A stretch of DNA of 64,000 nucleotides from Streptomyces daqingensis (lineage in GTDB: Bacteria > Actinomycetota > Actinomycetes > Streptomycetales > Streptomycetaceae). Positions within the stretch are counted from its first letter, which is position 1. The number at the start of each line of letters is the position of its first letter. The notes under the pieces were generated by a model. That model worked only from the letters and a program-made list of their open reading frames with translations, made no database searches and had not been told where the DNA came from. This document shows positions 1 through 7,733 of the stretch, piece after piece. Position numbers and translations under genes: made by a program. Where the stretch lies: contig NZ_BMMP01000021.1 in assembly GCF_014645895.1 (NCBI RefSeq), positions 31,923 to 95,922 of the forward strand. Reading direction: 5' to 3'.

Positions 1-1287
1 CGCCGGAAGCGGCAGGGCGCCACCGCTCGGGGCGGGCGCCGCCCCCGGGGAGGCGCAGTAGACGGTGATCTCGCGGTCCTGCGCGAGTTCGTCGCGCAGT
101 TCCGTCCAGAAGGTCTCGGTGTCCGTGGCGTGGCTCTGCCACTTCAGGAGCCGGGAGAGCCAGCCGGGGCCGGGCTCCGTGTCGCTGCCGTCACCGCCGG
201 AGGGAACGCCGTGCGGGTCGCCCAGCGCGATGACGCCGGCCTCCGCGACCCGGTGCATCTGCCGCGTGCGCACGAGGACTTCGGCCACGCGGCCTTCCTC
301 ATCGGCGATCGCCGTGTGCAGCGACTGGTAGAGGTTGAACTTCGGCGCCGCGATGAAGTCCTTGAACTCCGCGACGATGGGCGTGAAGCAGGTGTGGACT
401 TCACCGAGGACGGCGTAGCAGTCGGCGTCCTCCTCCACCATGATCAGCAGACGTCCGAAGTCGCACGGTCCGAGATCGCCTCTCTTCTGGCGGAGGCGGT
501 GCACGGAGACGGTGTGGCGGGGCCGGATGAGGACCTGCGCGATGATGCCGGCCTCGCGCAGCACCCGCCGCACCGAAGTGGCCATGCCCGTCAGCGGATC
601 GGGCTCCTTGGCGTGTTCGGCGATCAACTCCCGTGCCAGCGCGTGCTCTTCGGGGTGAAGGATGGCGAAGACGAGGTCTTCCAGCTCGGTCTTGAGTGCC
701 TGTACGCCCAGCCGCTCGGCGAGCGGGATCAGCACGTCCCGCGTCACCTTGGCGATGCGGACCTGCTTCTCGGGGCGCATGACGCCCAGCGTGCGCATGT
801 TGTGGAGCCGGTCCGCGAGCTTGATCGACATCACGCGGACATCGTTGCCGGTTGCCACGAGCATCTTCCGGAACGTCTCCGGCTCGGCGGCCGCCCCGTA
901 GTCGACCTTCTCCAACTTGGTGACGCCGTCGACGAGATAGCTCACCTCCTCGCCGAACTCCTCGCGCACCTGATCCAGCGTCACGTCGGTGTCCTCGACG
1001 GTGTCGTGCAGCAGGGAGGCCGTCAACGTCGTGGTCTCCGCGCCCAGTTGGGCCAGGAGCAGGGTCACGGCCAGCGGATGCGTGATGTAGGGGTCGCCGC
1101 TCTTGCGCATCTGCCCTCGGTGCGAGGACTCGGCCAGCACGTAGGCGCGGCGCAGCGCCGCGAGATCGGCGTCGGGGTGGTGGGCACGGTGCACTTTGGC
1201 GACGTGCTCCATGGCGTCGGGCAGACCGTCACGGCGCGGGCCCTGCCCCAGCAGGGCCGCGTGACTGAGCCTTCTCAGACTCCTCAT
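1..1287 (-). CDS. rshA: RelA/SpoT-family (p)ppGpp synthetase/hydrolase, C-terminus cut by window edge
   Basis: Makes and degrades the alarmone (p)ppGpp in the cytoplasm. Reading leftward, the protein starts MRSLRRLSHAALLGQ. It shows the HD hydrolase domain (residues ~40-190) with the motif LLHDTVEDT, the stretch LVDGVTKLEK and KLADRLHNMRTLG. A RelA/SpoT synthetase region (~230-370) follows with FKDFIAAPKFNLYQSLH. The usual R-D-F-D-I-D-L motif of the synthetase is weakly conserved, as expected for the second Streptomyces RSH (RshA) rather than RelA. The start is ATG at 1287, with GGAGG four bases upstream. About 429 residues are visible; the C-terminal TGS/ACT part lies beyond position 1. Position upstream of dapF matches the Streptomyces rshA locus. 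The family call is firm; assignment as RshA rests on context. Confidence 0.9.
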   Translation of the reverse strand, partial: MRSLRRLSHAALLGQGPRRDGLPDAMEHVAKVHRAHHPDADLAALRRAYVLAESSHRGQMRKSGDPYITHPLAVTLLLAQLGAETTTLTASLLHDTVEDTDVTLDQVREEFGEEVSYLVDGVTKLEKVDYGAAAEPETFRKMLVATGNDVRVMSIKLADRLHNMRTLGVMRPEKQVRIAKVTRDVLIPLAERLGVQALKTELEDLVFAILHPEEHALARELIAEHAKEPDPLTGMATSVRRVLREAGIIAQVLIRPRHTVSVHRLRQKRGDLGPCDFGRLLIMVEEDADCYAVLGEVHTCFTPIVAEFKDFIAAPKFNLYQSLHTAIADEEGRVAEVLVRTRQMHRVAEAGVIALGDPHGVPSGGDGSDTEPGPGWLSRLLKWQSHATDTETFWTELRDELAQDREITVYCASPGAAPAPSGGALPLPA

Positions 1288-1460
1288 GGCACCTCCGCTG
1301 ACGCAACACCCCGGACAGGCCCGGGCCTGTGATGCTACCGACCCCAGCGCACGCGGATGACCGGGTCCCGCGCAGCGTGAAACGGATCACCCCATCGAGG
1401 GACGTTTAAAGGCAAGGGAGTTCACCAGTGCGCTTGTTTCGTGCCGCCGGATCCCACGCC

Positions 1461-2330
1461 TCAGGCGTCCAGCCACTCCGGATCGAGGGAACCCTCCGCG
1501 ACGATCACGGCCGGACCTGTCATCTCGACCTCGCCGTCGGTCCGTTCGGTGATCACCAGCCGTCCGCCGGGCACGTCCACGGTGTACGTCGCCGGCGTAC
1601 CGTCAGCTGCCGGGTCGAGACCGTCGCGCCGCGCGGCCGCCACCATCACGGCGCACGCACCGGTACCGCAGGAACGCGTCTCCCCGGAACCCCGCTCGTG
1701 GACGCGCAGGGCGACATGGCGGGGGCCGCGGTCGACCACGAACTCGACGTTCACACCGTCCGGGTAGACAGCTGCCGGGGACACCTCGGGCGCGTCCAGC
1801 AGCCTTCCCGCATGGCCGAGATCGGCGACGAAAGCCACAGCGTGCGGGTTGCCCATCCCGACGTGCACGGCCGGCCACTCGCGCTGGCCGACGCGCACCG
1901 TGATCTCGTCCCCGGGAAGTGCCGCCGGCCCCATGGCGACGGTGACCTCGCCGCCGTCCTCGGCGAGGTGCGTGTGCCGCACTCCCGCCCGAGTCGCGAC
2001 GGCGACCTCGCCCGCCTTGGCCAGGCCCGCCCTCTCCAGGTAGCGCACGAAGACGCGTACGCCGTTGCCGCACATCTCCGCGACGGAGCCGTCAGCGTTG
2101 CGGTAGTCCATGAACCACTCGGCGTCCCCCGCCATTGCCCTGGCCTCGGGGTGGGCCGCCGACCGCACGACCCGCAGCAGCCCGTCGCCGCCGATCCCCG
2201 CCCGCCGGTCGCACAGCCGCGCGACGGTCTCCGGGGACACTTCGAGGGTGCCGTCCGGGTCGGGGAGGATGACGAAGTCGTTCTCGGTGCCGTGGCCCTT
2301 CAGGAACTGCACGGGCTGTGGGGTGACCAT
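1461..2330 (-). CDS. dapF: Diaminopimelate epimerase
   Basis: Converts LL-diaminopimelate to meso-diaminopimelate for lysine and peptidoglycan synthesis in the cytoplasm. The 289-residue protein is normal length for the family. It has the two catalytic cysteine motifs of this cofactor-independent racemase fold: CGNGVRVF (~residue 90) and GETRSCGTGACA (~residue 225). The N-terminal GHGTENDFVIL is the actinobacterial form of the family signature. The stop is 173 bp from the rshA start, so the two leftward genes could be co-transcribed or not. The start is an ATG at 2330. Streptomyces peptidoglycan uses the LL isomer, so this enzyme mainly serves lysine supply there; that is general knowledge, not seen here. 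Confidence 0.95.
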   Translation of the reverse strand: MVTPQPVQFLKGHGTENDFVILPDPDGTLEVSPETVARLCDRRAGIGGDGLLRVVRSAAHPEARAMAGDAEWFMDYRNADGSVAEMCGNGVRVFVRYLERAGLAKAGEVAVATRAGVRHTHLAEDGGEVTVAMGPAALPGDEITVRVGQREWPAVHVGMGNPHAVAFVADLGHAGRLLDAPEVSPAAVYPDGVNVEFVVDRGPRHVALRVHERGSGETRSCGTGACAVMVAAARRDGLDPAADGTPATYTVDVPGGRLVITERTDGEVEMTGPAVIVAEGSLDPEWLDA

Positions 2331-2381
2331 GCTCCCGATCGTACGGGAGCGCCGGTCGCCGCTCCTGGTGGGCGGGGGTGC

Positions 2382-3008
2382 TCAGCGGAGGCGGGCGACG
2401 CGCCAGATGGCCAGCACCACGACGGTGCCCACGACGACGGCGTACAGCAGCACGACGCGCCAGTCAGGGCGGTCGCCGGAGCCGCGCGCAGGCAGCCCCG
2501 GCCAGGTCAGGCCCGCTCGGCGGGCCGCCATGACGCCCCAGCCCGCGGCGCAGCCGCAGATCAGCAGCCCGAGCATGGAGACGACCGCTCCGGTGCCGCC
2601 GCCCGGCTCGAAGGCGAGGGGGAAAGCGAACATCAGGGAGCCGAGCGCGCTCAGGCCGACGATCGGGGCGATCTGCCACAGCCGCAGCTTGCGCGGCGGA
2701 CGCAGTTCCTGGGGTTCGACGGCCGTCTCGTCGACGGCGGGCAGCTCGTCGGGGTCGTGGCCGACGCCGTCCTCGCCGCCGTCCACGGCATCGGGGAGGC
2801 CGTCACGCGTACCGTTGGTGCCGTTTCCGGGGAAGCCGGCAGCGCGGTGAGCCGCCGCGGCACTGCCGACGGCGGAACCGCCGCCGTGCCCGGACGAATC
2901 CTCCGCCCGGTCGTCGAGGCTCGTGATGTCGTCGAGGCTTCCAACAGGCCCGACTCGCTTCACCTCGTCGACGGCTGTCTCCTCATTGTCACGAGGGCCG
3001 GCCTCCAT
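2382..3008 (-). CDS. Hypothetical membrane protein with acidic N-terminal half
   Basis: Product of about 208 residues, family not recognised. The first ~110 residues are acidic and Gly/Ser-rich, with no evident fold. The second half carries about three hydrophobic helices: IAPIVGLSALGSLMFAF, VVSMLGLLICGCAAGWG and VVLLYAVVVGTVVVLAIW. The protein probably sits in the cytoplasmic membrane with a disordered cytosolic tail. The start is uncertain: ATG at 3008 is preferred over an in-frame TTG at 3026. The 51-bp gap to dapF suggests one leftward unit. Its upstream end faces the integrated element at 3103; in the uninterrupted chromosome it would lie directly downstream of miaA. Confidence 0.7.
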   Translation of the reverse strand: MEAGPRDNEETAVDEVKRVGPVGSLDDITSLDDRAEDSSGHGGGSAVGSAAAAHRAAGFPGNGTNGTRDGLPDAVDGGEDGVGHDPDELPAVDETAVEPQELRPPRKLRLWQIAPIVGLSALGSLMFAFPLAFEPGGGTGAVVSMLGLLICGCAAGWGVMAARRAGLTWPGLPARGSGDRPDWRVVLLYAVVVGTVVVLAIWRVARLR

Positions 3009-3102
3009 CGCCACCCGCCCTCCCAACTACGGCTGCAGGCTCCGAACGATGGTCGATGATGGCACGTCGTAACGGCCCCGACGGACGCGCAGGGCGTCCC
3101 GA

Positions 3103-3129
3103 TGCCATCACGTGATCAGGCTGTGACCG
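3103..3129 (+). repeat. attL, 27-bp core repeat
   Basis: Perfect direct copy of 14187-14213. It contains the palindrome ATCACGTGAT followed by CAGGCTGTGACCG. Bases beyond both ends differ from the other copy, which defines the core length. This copy lies between the element and the membrane-protein gene, away from miaA. Confidence 0.92.
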
Positions 3130-3629
3130 GCCATATGGCGGTTCAACGGGAAACACGGCAATCACCAGCACAGCGACGTCGCGGCGCGGTCACCAATGGG
3201 CGTCATTGGTCGTTGCTGGCCGCCGTCGCACGGCCCAGAGACGGCCCGGGGATCCAGTCCACCATCGTCTGGACTCGGCGCTAATCGGACACCCGGGGGG
3301 GGGTGAGCCATAGCGCACATGTGTTCGATATCCTCTTGATGATGCGCCACACCTCCGCACCATCGACCGGCGCGTCGGCATCCTGCGCCGTCCCGACTGC
3401 GCGCTCGCCTGTGGCGAATCTCGCGAAGCCCGAGCCAGGCATGCTCAACGACGACGACCCAGGTGAGCGGCCCCTGATGCGCTTTCTCTGCGTATGCGCT
3501 TCCAGGGCTCGCAGCTCGGCTATTCCCACCGCCGCCGCGCAGAGAGCAGTAGGAACGGCCTCCGACCGGGGTTGTTGGTCTCGTGGTTTCCCGCTCGATG
3601 TACCCGGCAGGGACGAGGGCTTCGGAAGG
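3130..3629. other. Left end of AICE, no gene recognised
   Basis: About 500 bp inside attL with no convincing coding sequence. It holds a perfect inverted repeat ACCAATG/CATTGGT (3192-3198/3204-3210) and an 18-bp direct copy of a sequence next to attR (3230-3247). Both are plausible integrase or excisionase binding sites. The rest, up to the end of the HNH gene, shows nothing I can name. Confidence 0.5.
3230..3247 (+). repeat. Candidate arm-type integrase site, left copy
   Basis: The 18-bp sequence ACGGCCCAGAGACGGCCC is repeated exactly, in the same orientation, at 14103-14120 beside attR. It lies 100 bp inside the left core repeat. Tyrosine integrases of this type bind arm sites flanking the core, so the pair is a natural candidate; this is inference. 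Confidence 0.6.
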
Positions 3630-4685
3630 CTATGCCTGGTCGGAGGCAGGCTCGGTGGCTTCTGCGTTCCGCTGTGCGGGGATGTGTGCCACGGCGCCCC
3701 GGCGGCTCTCGATGAGAGTGCGCAGTTCCCTCGGGGTCGGCCAGGGTGCACAGCGATGAATCATGCGGTGGCAGTTTGCGCAGATGAGTGCGAGGTCACT
3801 GAGCTTGGTCCGCCCCTCGCCGGCCTCGTGCAGTGGTACGACGTGGTGGCATTCGATGTAGCCGCTACCGCGGTCGCCGTATACCCCTTCGAAATCGAAG
3901 CCGCATGCCTCGCAGGCCAGAGTTCCGCCCTTCTTGAGTACTGCGGCGATCTTCTTCTTCCGCAGGCCCTTGTTCCGCTCCCGGCGCTTGTGTCGGCTCA
4001 TCAGCAACCGGCCTTCGGGCACGCTGTAGTCGTCCAGAACCTCGTCATCGTCCAGCGGCAGAGCCTGGAGGTCTCCCGCGGTGATTCCCTGCCGTATTAG
4101 CTGGGCCACCTCGGTCATCTCGGCCGGCCGGGCCAGGAACTCGTGCAGCACCTCGACATCAAGGGCACCACCTTTAGTGGGCTTGCCCCGGTAGTCCGGG
4201 TGACGCGTGGCGATGTCGAACGTCTTACGGGCCGCCCCGTTGGGGTTTCGGAACTTCTCGTTGCGGTCGGCCTCGGCGTGGATCGGCAGGAGCTGCAGGA
4301 GGCCGGACAGCTCTATGACGCGCGGGTCGTTGGCGTCCAGCCCTTTCCACCCGTTGGTCATCACGAGGTGGCAGGCCAGGATGATCTCATCACGGGCCCA
4401 GTCGGGGTTCTTCACGGACTTGACGTGGAACCCGGCTCGCTTGAGCCAGGCCGCGGCGTGATCCTTCCCACCGCTGAACTCTTCCGGCAGCAACGCGCGG
4501 CCGTGGTCCCACTTGTGTGCCACTCCGGCTATGGCTTTCGAGTCGTACTCCCGTCCCTCGTGCAGGAGGACATACGAGCGGGCCTCGCAGAAGTTGTGCT
4601 TAGCCAGAAACTCGGAGCGGCCTAGCTGTTCGTACTCGGCGATGGCCTTGAGTACGGCATCCCGTGTGATCGCACCTTTGCGCAT
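3630..4685 (-). CDS. HNH endonuclease, possible type IV (modified-DNA) restriction enzyme
   Basis: Predicted nuclease of ~351 residues. The C-terminal third has a full HNH/zinc finger: CEACGFDF, then the ECHHVVPLHEAG core, then LALICANCHRMIH. The first ~85 residues (AITRDAVLKAIAEYEQLG, then SYVLLHEGREYDSKAIAG) resemble, from memory, the head domain of ScoMcrA, a Streptomyces enzyme that cuts methylated or phosphorothioated DNA. The middle (~90-220, with FRNPNGAARKTFDIA) is a region often seen before HNH domains in actinobacterial nucleases. I do not see a clear SRA or sulfur-binding domain, so the target is unknown. It sits alone at the left end of the AICE, in a somewhat AT-richer stretch, as cargo. 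ATG at 4685 is preferred to the in-frame start at 4718; neither has a strong ribosome site. Confidence 0.75.
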   Translation of the reverse strand: MRKGAITRDAVLKAIAEYEQLGRSEFLAKHNFCEARSYVLLHEGREYDSKAIAGVAHKWDHGRALLPEEFSGGKDHAAAWLKRAGFHVKSVKNPDWARDEIILACHLVMTNGWKGLDANDPRVIELSGLLQLLPIHAEADRNEKFRNPNGAARKTFDIATRHPDYRGKPTKGGALDVEVLHEFLARPAEMTEVAQLIRQGITAGDLQALPLDDDEVLDDYSVPEGRLLMSRHKRRERNKGLRKKKIAAVLKKGGTLACEACGFDFEGVYGDRGSGYIECHHVVPLHEAGEGRTKLSDLALICANCHRMIHRCAPWPTPRELRTLIESRRGAVAHIPAQRNAEATEPASDQA

Positions 4686-4932
4686 GACGGAAGGGTACGT
4701 GTGGCAACTGACAGTCACGAGCGGGCGTTAGACACCAAGACTGAGGCGCGCACTAAACAGACTTCCACAGCGCTCTGAGGACTGCACAGAGGCTGACTGG
4801 ACAACGGTCCCGGCACCTGAGTCCCCGTCAACCGGTATGCTGATCGCGTCAGTTCCTCTCGGTCTAGTACGCCTCGGCAACGAGGCCGAGGTGACCCCGA
4901 GCCTTCGGGGGCTCTCACGATGAGGAGCTGCC

Positions 4933-5064
4933 ATGGAGATGCGCAAGCCAAGACGGGAAGCTGATGACGCGGACGGATCTGAGCCGAGCAAGGCTCAGCT
5001 TCTAATTGCGATTCTGACGACTGTCGCGGCGATCGCAGGCTGTGTGGAGCAGCTGGCGCGCTAG
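4933..5064 (+). CDS. 43-residue putative single-pass membrane peptide
   Basis: Small ORF, MEMRKPRREADDADGS and onward, ending VEQLAR. A charged N-terminal half is followed by one hydrophobic helix (LLIAILTTVAAIAGCV). GAGGAG lies five bases before the ATG, an excellent ribosome site, and two hairpin terminators follow at once, so it looks like a real monocistronic gene. It is divergent from the HNH nuclease gene (start 4685), leaving 247 bp for two promoters. Function is unknown; small toxins, holin-like peptides and phage-type membrane proteins look like this, but nothing here decides. Confidence 0.6.
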   Translation: MEMRKPRREADDADGSEPSKAQLLIAILTTVAAIAGCVEQLAR

Positions 5065-5107
5065 CGCCCCAAAGATCGAGTTGGACCCGCCGGAAGGGCA
5101 TAGAACA

Positions 5108-5136
5108 GGCCCGACCGCTTTGCGCTCGGCCGGGCC
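5108..5136 (+). terminator. Hairpin after the 43-residue ORF
   Basis: GGCCCGaCCG and CGGcCGGGCC form a 10-bp stem with one mismatch and a 9-base loop, 44 bp past the stop codon. There is no long T run, as is usual in Streptomyces. Confidence 0.55.
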
Positions 5137-5155
5137 CACTCGATGACTCCACATC

Positions 5156-5192
5156 GAGCCCGGGTGCTGGGTAAGGTCCAGTACCCGGGCTC
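5156..5192 (+). terminator. Second strong hairpin after the 43-residue ORF
   Basis: GAGCCCGGGT pairs perfectly with ACCCGGGCTC, and the stem continues inward through a G-T pair and CTGG/CCAG to a 7-base loop. That is about 15 paired bases, followed by CTTTAC. Together with the hairpin at 5108 it makes a tandem terminator. Confidence 0.7.
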
Positions 5193-5333
5193 CTTTACAT
5201 GGAGCCCACCTGCGACATTTCAGGCGTCAACTACACCAATAATAGTGGAAGCTGACACCGACAACGTTACATCACTTGAAACCTGATGTTGCAAGTGGCG
5301 GGAGGTCGACGGAGCGGCTTTGGGCTGGAGCTG

Positions 5334-5442
5334 CCTTGGGATGAGAGATCAGGGGCTCGTAAGCTTGCTGCGACTCGGGCAGCACCTCGCCTGCCCGCAA
5401 TAGCCCGAAGTGAGCCCCTGATCTTCGAGGCTCATCCCAAGG
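5334..5442. repeat. Large nested palindrome, candidate replication or transfer site
   Basis: Three nested perfect inverted repeats fold the whole 109 bp into one branched stem: CCTTGGGATGAG (5334) with CTCATCCCAAGG (5431), ATCAGGGGCTC (5348) with GAGCCCCTGAT (5412), and inner CGGGCAG with CTGCCCG. It lies between convergent non-coding stretches in the AICE, far from rep. Rolling-circle elements carry such structures as single-strand origins (sso) or transfer loci (clt). The structure is certain; the role is inferred. Confidence 0.6.
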
Positions 5443-6067
5443 TGGCTGCCTAAAGCCGTGAAGCCGGCCGACCCCGCTCCCACCCCTCCTTCCCCCTCTT
5501 CTTCCTGCGCCTTGGGGTTCGGTGGGTGGTTGCTCCGGGCCTGGTGCGGGATTTGGTTGTGTCGATTCGTTGCTTCGATCCCTGTCCGGCTGGTGGTGGC
5601 TTCCCCTGGGGTATGGGTGGCGCTCGTTGCCCGTGGGGTGGGGTGTTTTCTGCTCTCGTCAGTCCGGCGCGGGCTTTGGTGGATCAAAGCGTCTATCGGA
5701 CATCTCGCGGCGCTTTGCGGCGCGGGGCCGCGGCGCGGCGGCGCGGGCCGAAGGCAGGAGCGGAGCCGCAGCCGCGAGCCCCGAGCGGCCCGCATGTGCG
5801 GGCCGGAGGGTGTGTCCGTAGCGACGGCTGTGAAGCCGATTGATCTGCCACGCGACCGGATGCCCGAAGGGCAAGAGCTTCCTCGCCATCGCGGTGCCGG
5901 CGCCGACCCGCTGCCCATGGGGGCGAAGCCTTGCCGGCTGGCCCGGACCTGGTGCGAGGGCTTCCGTACGGCAGCTCCCCTGTGTTCCTGCTCACTGCCG
6001 TTGAGGCTGACCGGGGCCGGCCGTCCCCTTCTTCGACCGGTCCCCACTGAAGCGCCCCGACCCCCCT
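5443..6067. other. Long GC-rich region without a recognisable gene
   Basis: About 625 bp. Open frames exist on both strands, but their translations are low-complexity Arg/Pro/Gly without domain features. The middle is rich in short GC repeats and small hairpins. Being next to the nested palindrome, it may be part of a non-coding plasmid function such as clt or sso, or the remains of lost genes. Confidence 0.4.
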
Positions 6068-6086
6068 CCCCGCCCATCGGGCGGGG
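6068..6086. terminator. Hairpin downstream of the YdcF-like gene
   Basis: CCCCGCCC and GGGCGGGG form a perfect 8-bp stem with a 3-base loop, 42 bp beyond the stop of the leftward gene. It could end that transcript. Confidence 0.5.
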
Positions 6087-6127
6087 TCTTGATGAGGTAG
6101 AGAAACTTGTAACAGTTGCCAACCTCT

Positions 6128-6781
6128 CTAGCTGGCAGGCACGAGTCGGCTGGTGAAGCCCTCGTTGCACAGTCGACGGTAAGCCTCCGCTACGTCATCC
6201 GGCACCGGCTGCCTGATCATGAATCCCTGCTCCGGGTAGATCAGCAACCGCTGCAGCGCGCCGACGAGCATGTCGACTACCAAGTGAACGTCCTGGATCG
6301 ACTCGACGTACTCGTCAAAAGTCATCGGAGTGGACGCACTGATGATCTCCACTTCGGGCCAGAGTTTGCGCGCCGTGGCGTACGCACGCCGCTCTTCGTA
6401 CGGCTTGCTGACTAGGACCGCAGACGACACCTGGATGCCGGCCTCTTTGAGTAGTTCCTTCGAGAAGCGGATGTTCTCGCCAGTGTTCCGGGCGTGGGGC
6501 TCTACAAGCACGGCTGAGCTGGGAACGCCGAGTTCCAGCGCCCGCTCTCGATAGTGGATGGCTTCTCCGCGCGGCATGCGGTCTTGAGTGGTGGGGCTGG
6601 TGGCTCCGGTGAAGACGAGCAATGGAGCGAGGCCGCGCTTGTACAGATCCACCGCCGTATCCGCTACGCCGAGATCGTGGCTGCCCAACCCGACTGCGAC
6701 TGAGCACGGGCGCATGGCGTGCCCCATCTGGTGGTAGTCCCACAAACGCCGCGCGTCAGCCCAAGACTGCGTCGAGATCAC
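6128..6781 (-). CDS. YdcF/SanA-like (DUF218) protein
   Basis: Product of 217 residues matching the DUF218 fold: VAVGLGSHDLGVADTA near the N-terminus, then VFTGATSPTT, RERALELGVPSSAVLVEP, HARNTGENIRFSKELL and the later VLVSKPYEERRAYAT. These are the family nucleotide-like binding loops and the E-x-x-A-x-N-T-x-E-N element. There is no membrane segment, so it is probably cytosolic. The GTG start overlaps the stop of the upstream repressor gene (GTGA), showing translational coupling. The biochemical role of the family is not settled. In pSAM2-like elements the slot beside the repressor can hold a Nudix protein (Pif) that limits redundant transfer; whether this gene replaces it is speculation. Confidence 0.75.
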   Translation of the reverse strand: MISTQSWADARRLWDYHQMGHAMRPCSVAVGLGSHDLGVADTAVDLYKRGLAPLLVFTGATSPTTQDRMPRGEAIHYRERALELGVPSSAVLVEPHARNTGENIRFSKELLKEAGIQVSSAVLVSKPYEERRAYATARKLWPEVEIISASTPMTFDEYVESIQDVHLVVDMLVGALQRLLIYPEQGFMIRQPVPDDVAEAYRRLCNEGFTSRLVPAS

Positions 6782-7572
6782 TGCTGGCCCTTCTGATCCT
6801 TCGCCGAGTCCGGGACCTTGAACTCGTACTCCCAAGCGAAGCGCGATGCTGCATGCACGCCGATCGCGAACTCCACCACCGTGCCAGAGGCAGTGAACGT
6901 CGTCCTGTGCAGCTCAACGACTGGTTCCCCCGGAGGCAATTGCAGCTGCTTCACTTCGTCCGACGTCGGAGCGCGCGCGAAGATCTCTTCCTTCATGTGG
7001 TCGATCTCGTACCCCGCGTCGTACAGCACGCGGAACCCGCCACCGCGCCCAGCTGGCCCAGGAGTCGGGTCGACGAGCCTTGTGCCCTCGACGTGTTCGG
7101 GGCGGTAGTAGCTGGTGAGCGAGTGCGTCGGTTGGTCGCCTTCCTTCACGAGTCGTGCTCGTGCATACACTTCCGCACCTTCAGGCAGGCCATGGGCAGC
7201 GGCGACCAGCGGCGGGGCCTCAACCAGGTTGATCGTCTGCGTCTGCTCATTGCGGCGGTAGGCACGTCCGGAGGCGACGCGGTCGGCGATGAAGGCGACC
7301 TCGTCGCCATCACGCCACTTGGCCTTGTCGTATCGAGCGATGCCCAGCCGCTTTAGCGGAACTCGCTGCCGTACGACGGTGCCATGACCCCGTGACGAGG
7401 TGACCAGGCCCTCTGCTTCGAGGGCTTTGTAGGCCGCATGCACGGTCGACTTGGAGCCTTCACCTGCTTTGACCAGCTTGCGAATCTCGGGAAGCTGCTG
7501 GCCAGGCTCGTACTCGCCCCCCTTGATCTGCTCTGCCAGCTTGTCAGCCAGCTCTCGCCACTTGGGCGCCAT
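6778..7572 (-). CDS. GntR-family repressor with UTRA-type domain, KorSA-like
   Basis: Transcription factor of 264 residues. Residues 1-70 form the GntR winged helix (KWRELADKLAEQIKGGEYEPG, then STVHAAYKALEAEGLV). Residues ~85-250 resemble a UTRA effector domain (ARARLVKEGDQPTHSLTSYY, then GEPVVELHRTT). GntR proteins with this gene position are the master repressors (KorSA) of AICEs. The start is ATG at 7572, with GGAAGGGG seven bases upstream, preferred over the longer frame from 7602. It is divergent from the activator-like gene at 7734, and the 161-bp space contains a perfect inverted repeat, its likely operator. It is followed with a 4-bp overlap by the YdcF-like gene. Confidence 0.88.
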   Translation of the reverse strand: MAPKWRELADKLAEQIKGGEYEPGQQLPEIRKLVKAGEGSKSTVHAAYKALEAEGLVTSSRGHGTVVRQRVPLKRLGIARYDKAKWRDGDEVAFIADRVASGRAYRRNEQTQTINLVEAPPLVAAAHGLPEGAEVYARARLVKEGDQPTHSLTSYYRPEHVEGTRLVDPTPGPAGRGGGFRVLYDAGYEIDHMKEEIFARAPTSDEVKQLQLPPGEPVVELHRTTFTASGTVVEFAIGVHAASRFAWEYEFKVPDSAKDQKGQQ

Positions 7573-7606
7573 CTCTGAACCCCTTCCGACCAGTCCAGTC
7601 AAACAT

Positions 7607-7636
7607 AGTCCCAGGACTGTTGACAGTCCTGGGACT
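7607..7636. promoter_or_regulatory. Perfect 12-bp inverted repeat operator with overlapping promoter
   Basis: AGTCCCAGGACT, a 6-base spacer, then AGTCCTGGGACT. TTGACA at 7620-7625, inside the repeat, could be the -35 box of a rightward promoter, with CACTGT about 17 bases on. Related half sites lie nearby: CAGTCC at 7591 and AGTCCTAGGACA near 7667. The site sits between the divergent GntR gene and the transfer operon and is the obvious binding site for the repressor. Confidence 0.75.
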
Positions 7637-7733
7637 GCGTGGCACTGTCTTGCTCAGTAACCCCGCAGTCCTAGGACAGCGCCGAATTGGGGCTTCTTGG
7701 GGCTGCTCCAATACAGCAAGGCTGGGAGTAGAT

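Noticed and set aside
130..1332. A 400-codon plus-strand frame at the left end
   Set aside because: Antisense to rshA, whose HD and synthetase motifs are clear.
5458..6156. A 232-codon frame in the AICE non-coding region
   Set aside because: No domain, no ribosome site, frames of similar length on all strands; composition is that of random GC-rich sequence.
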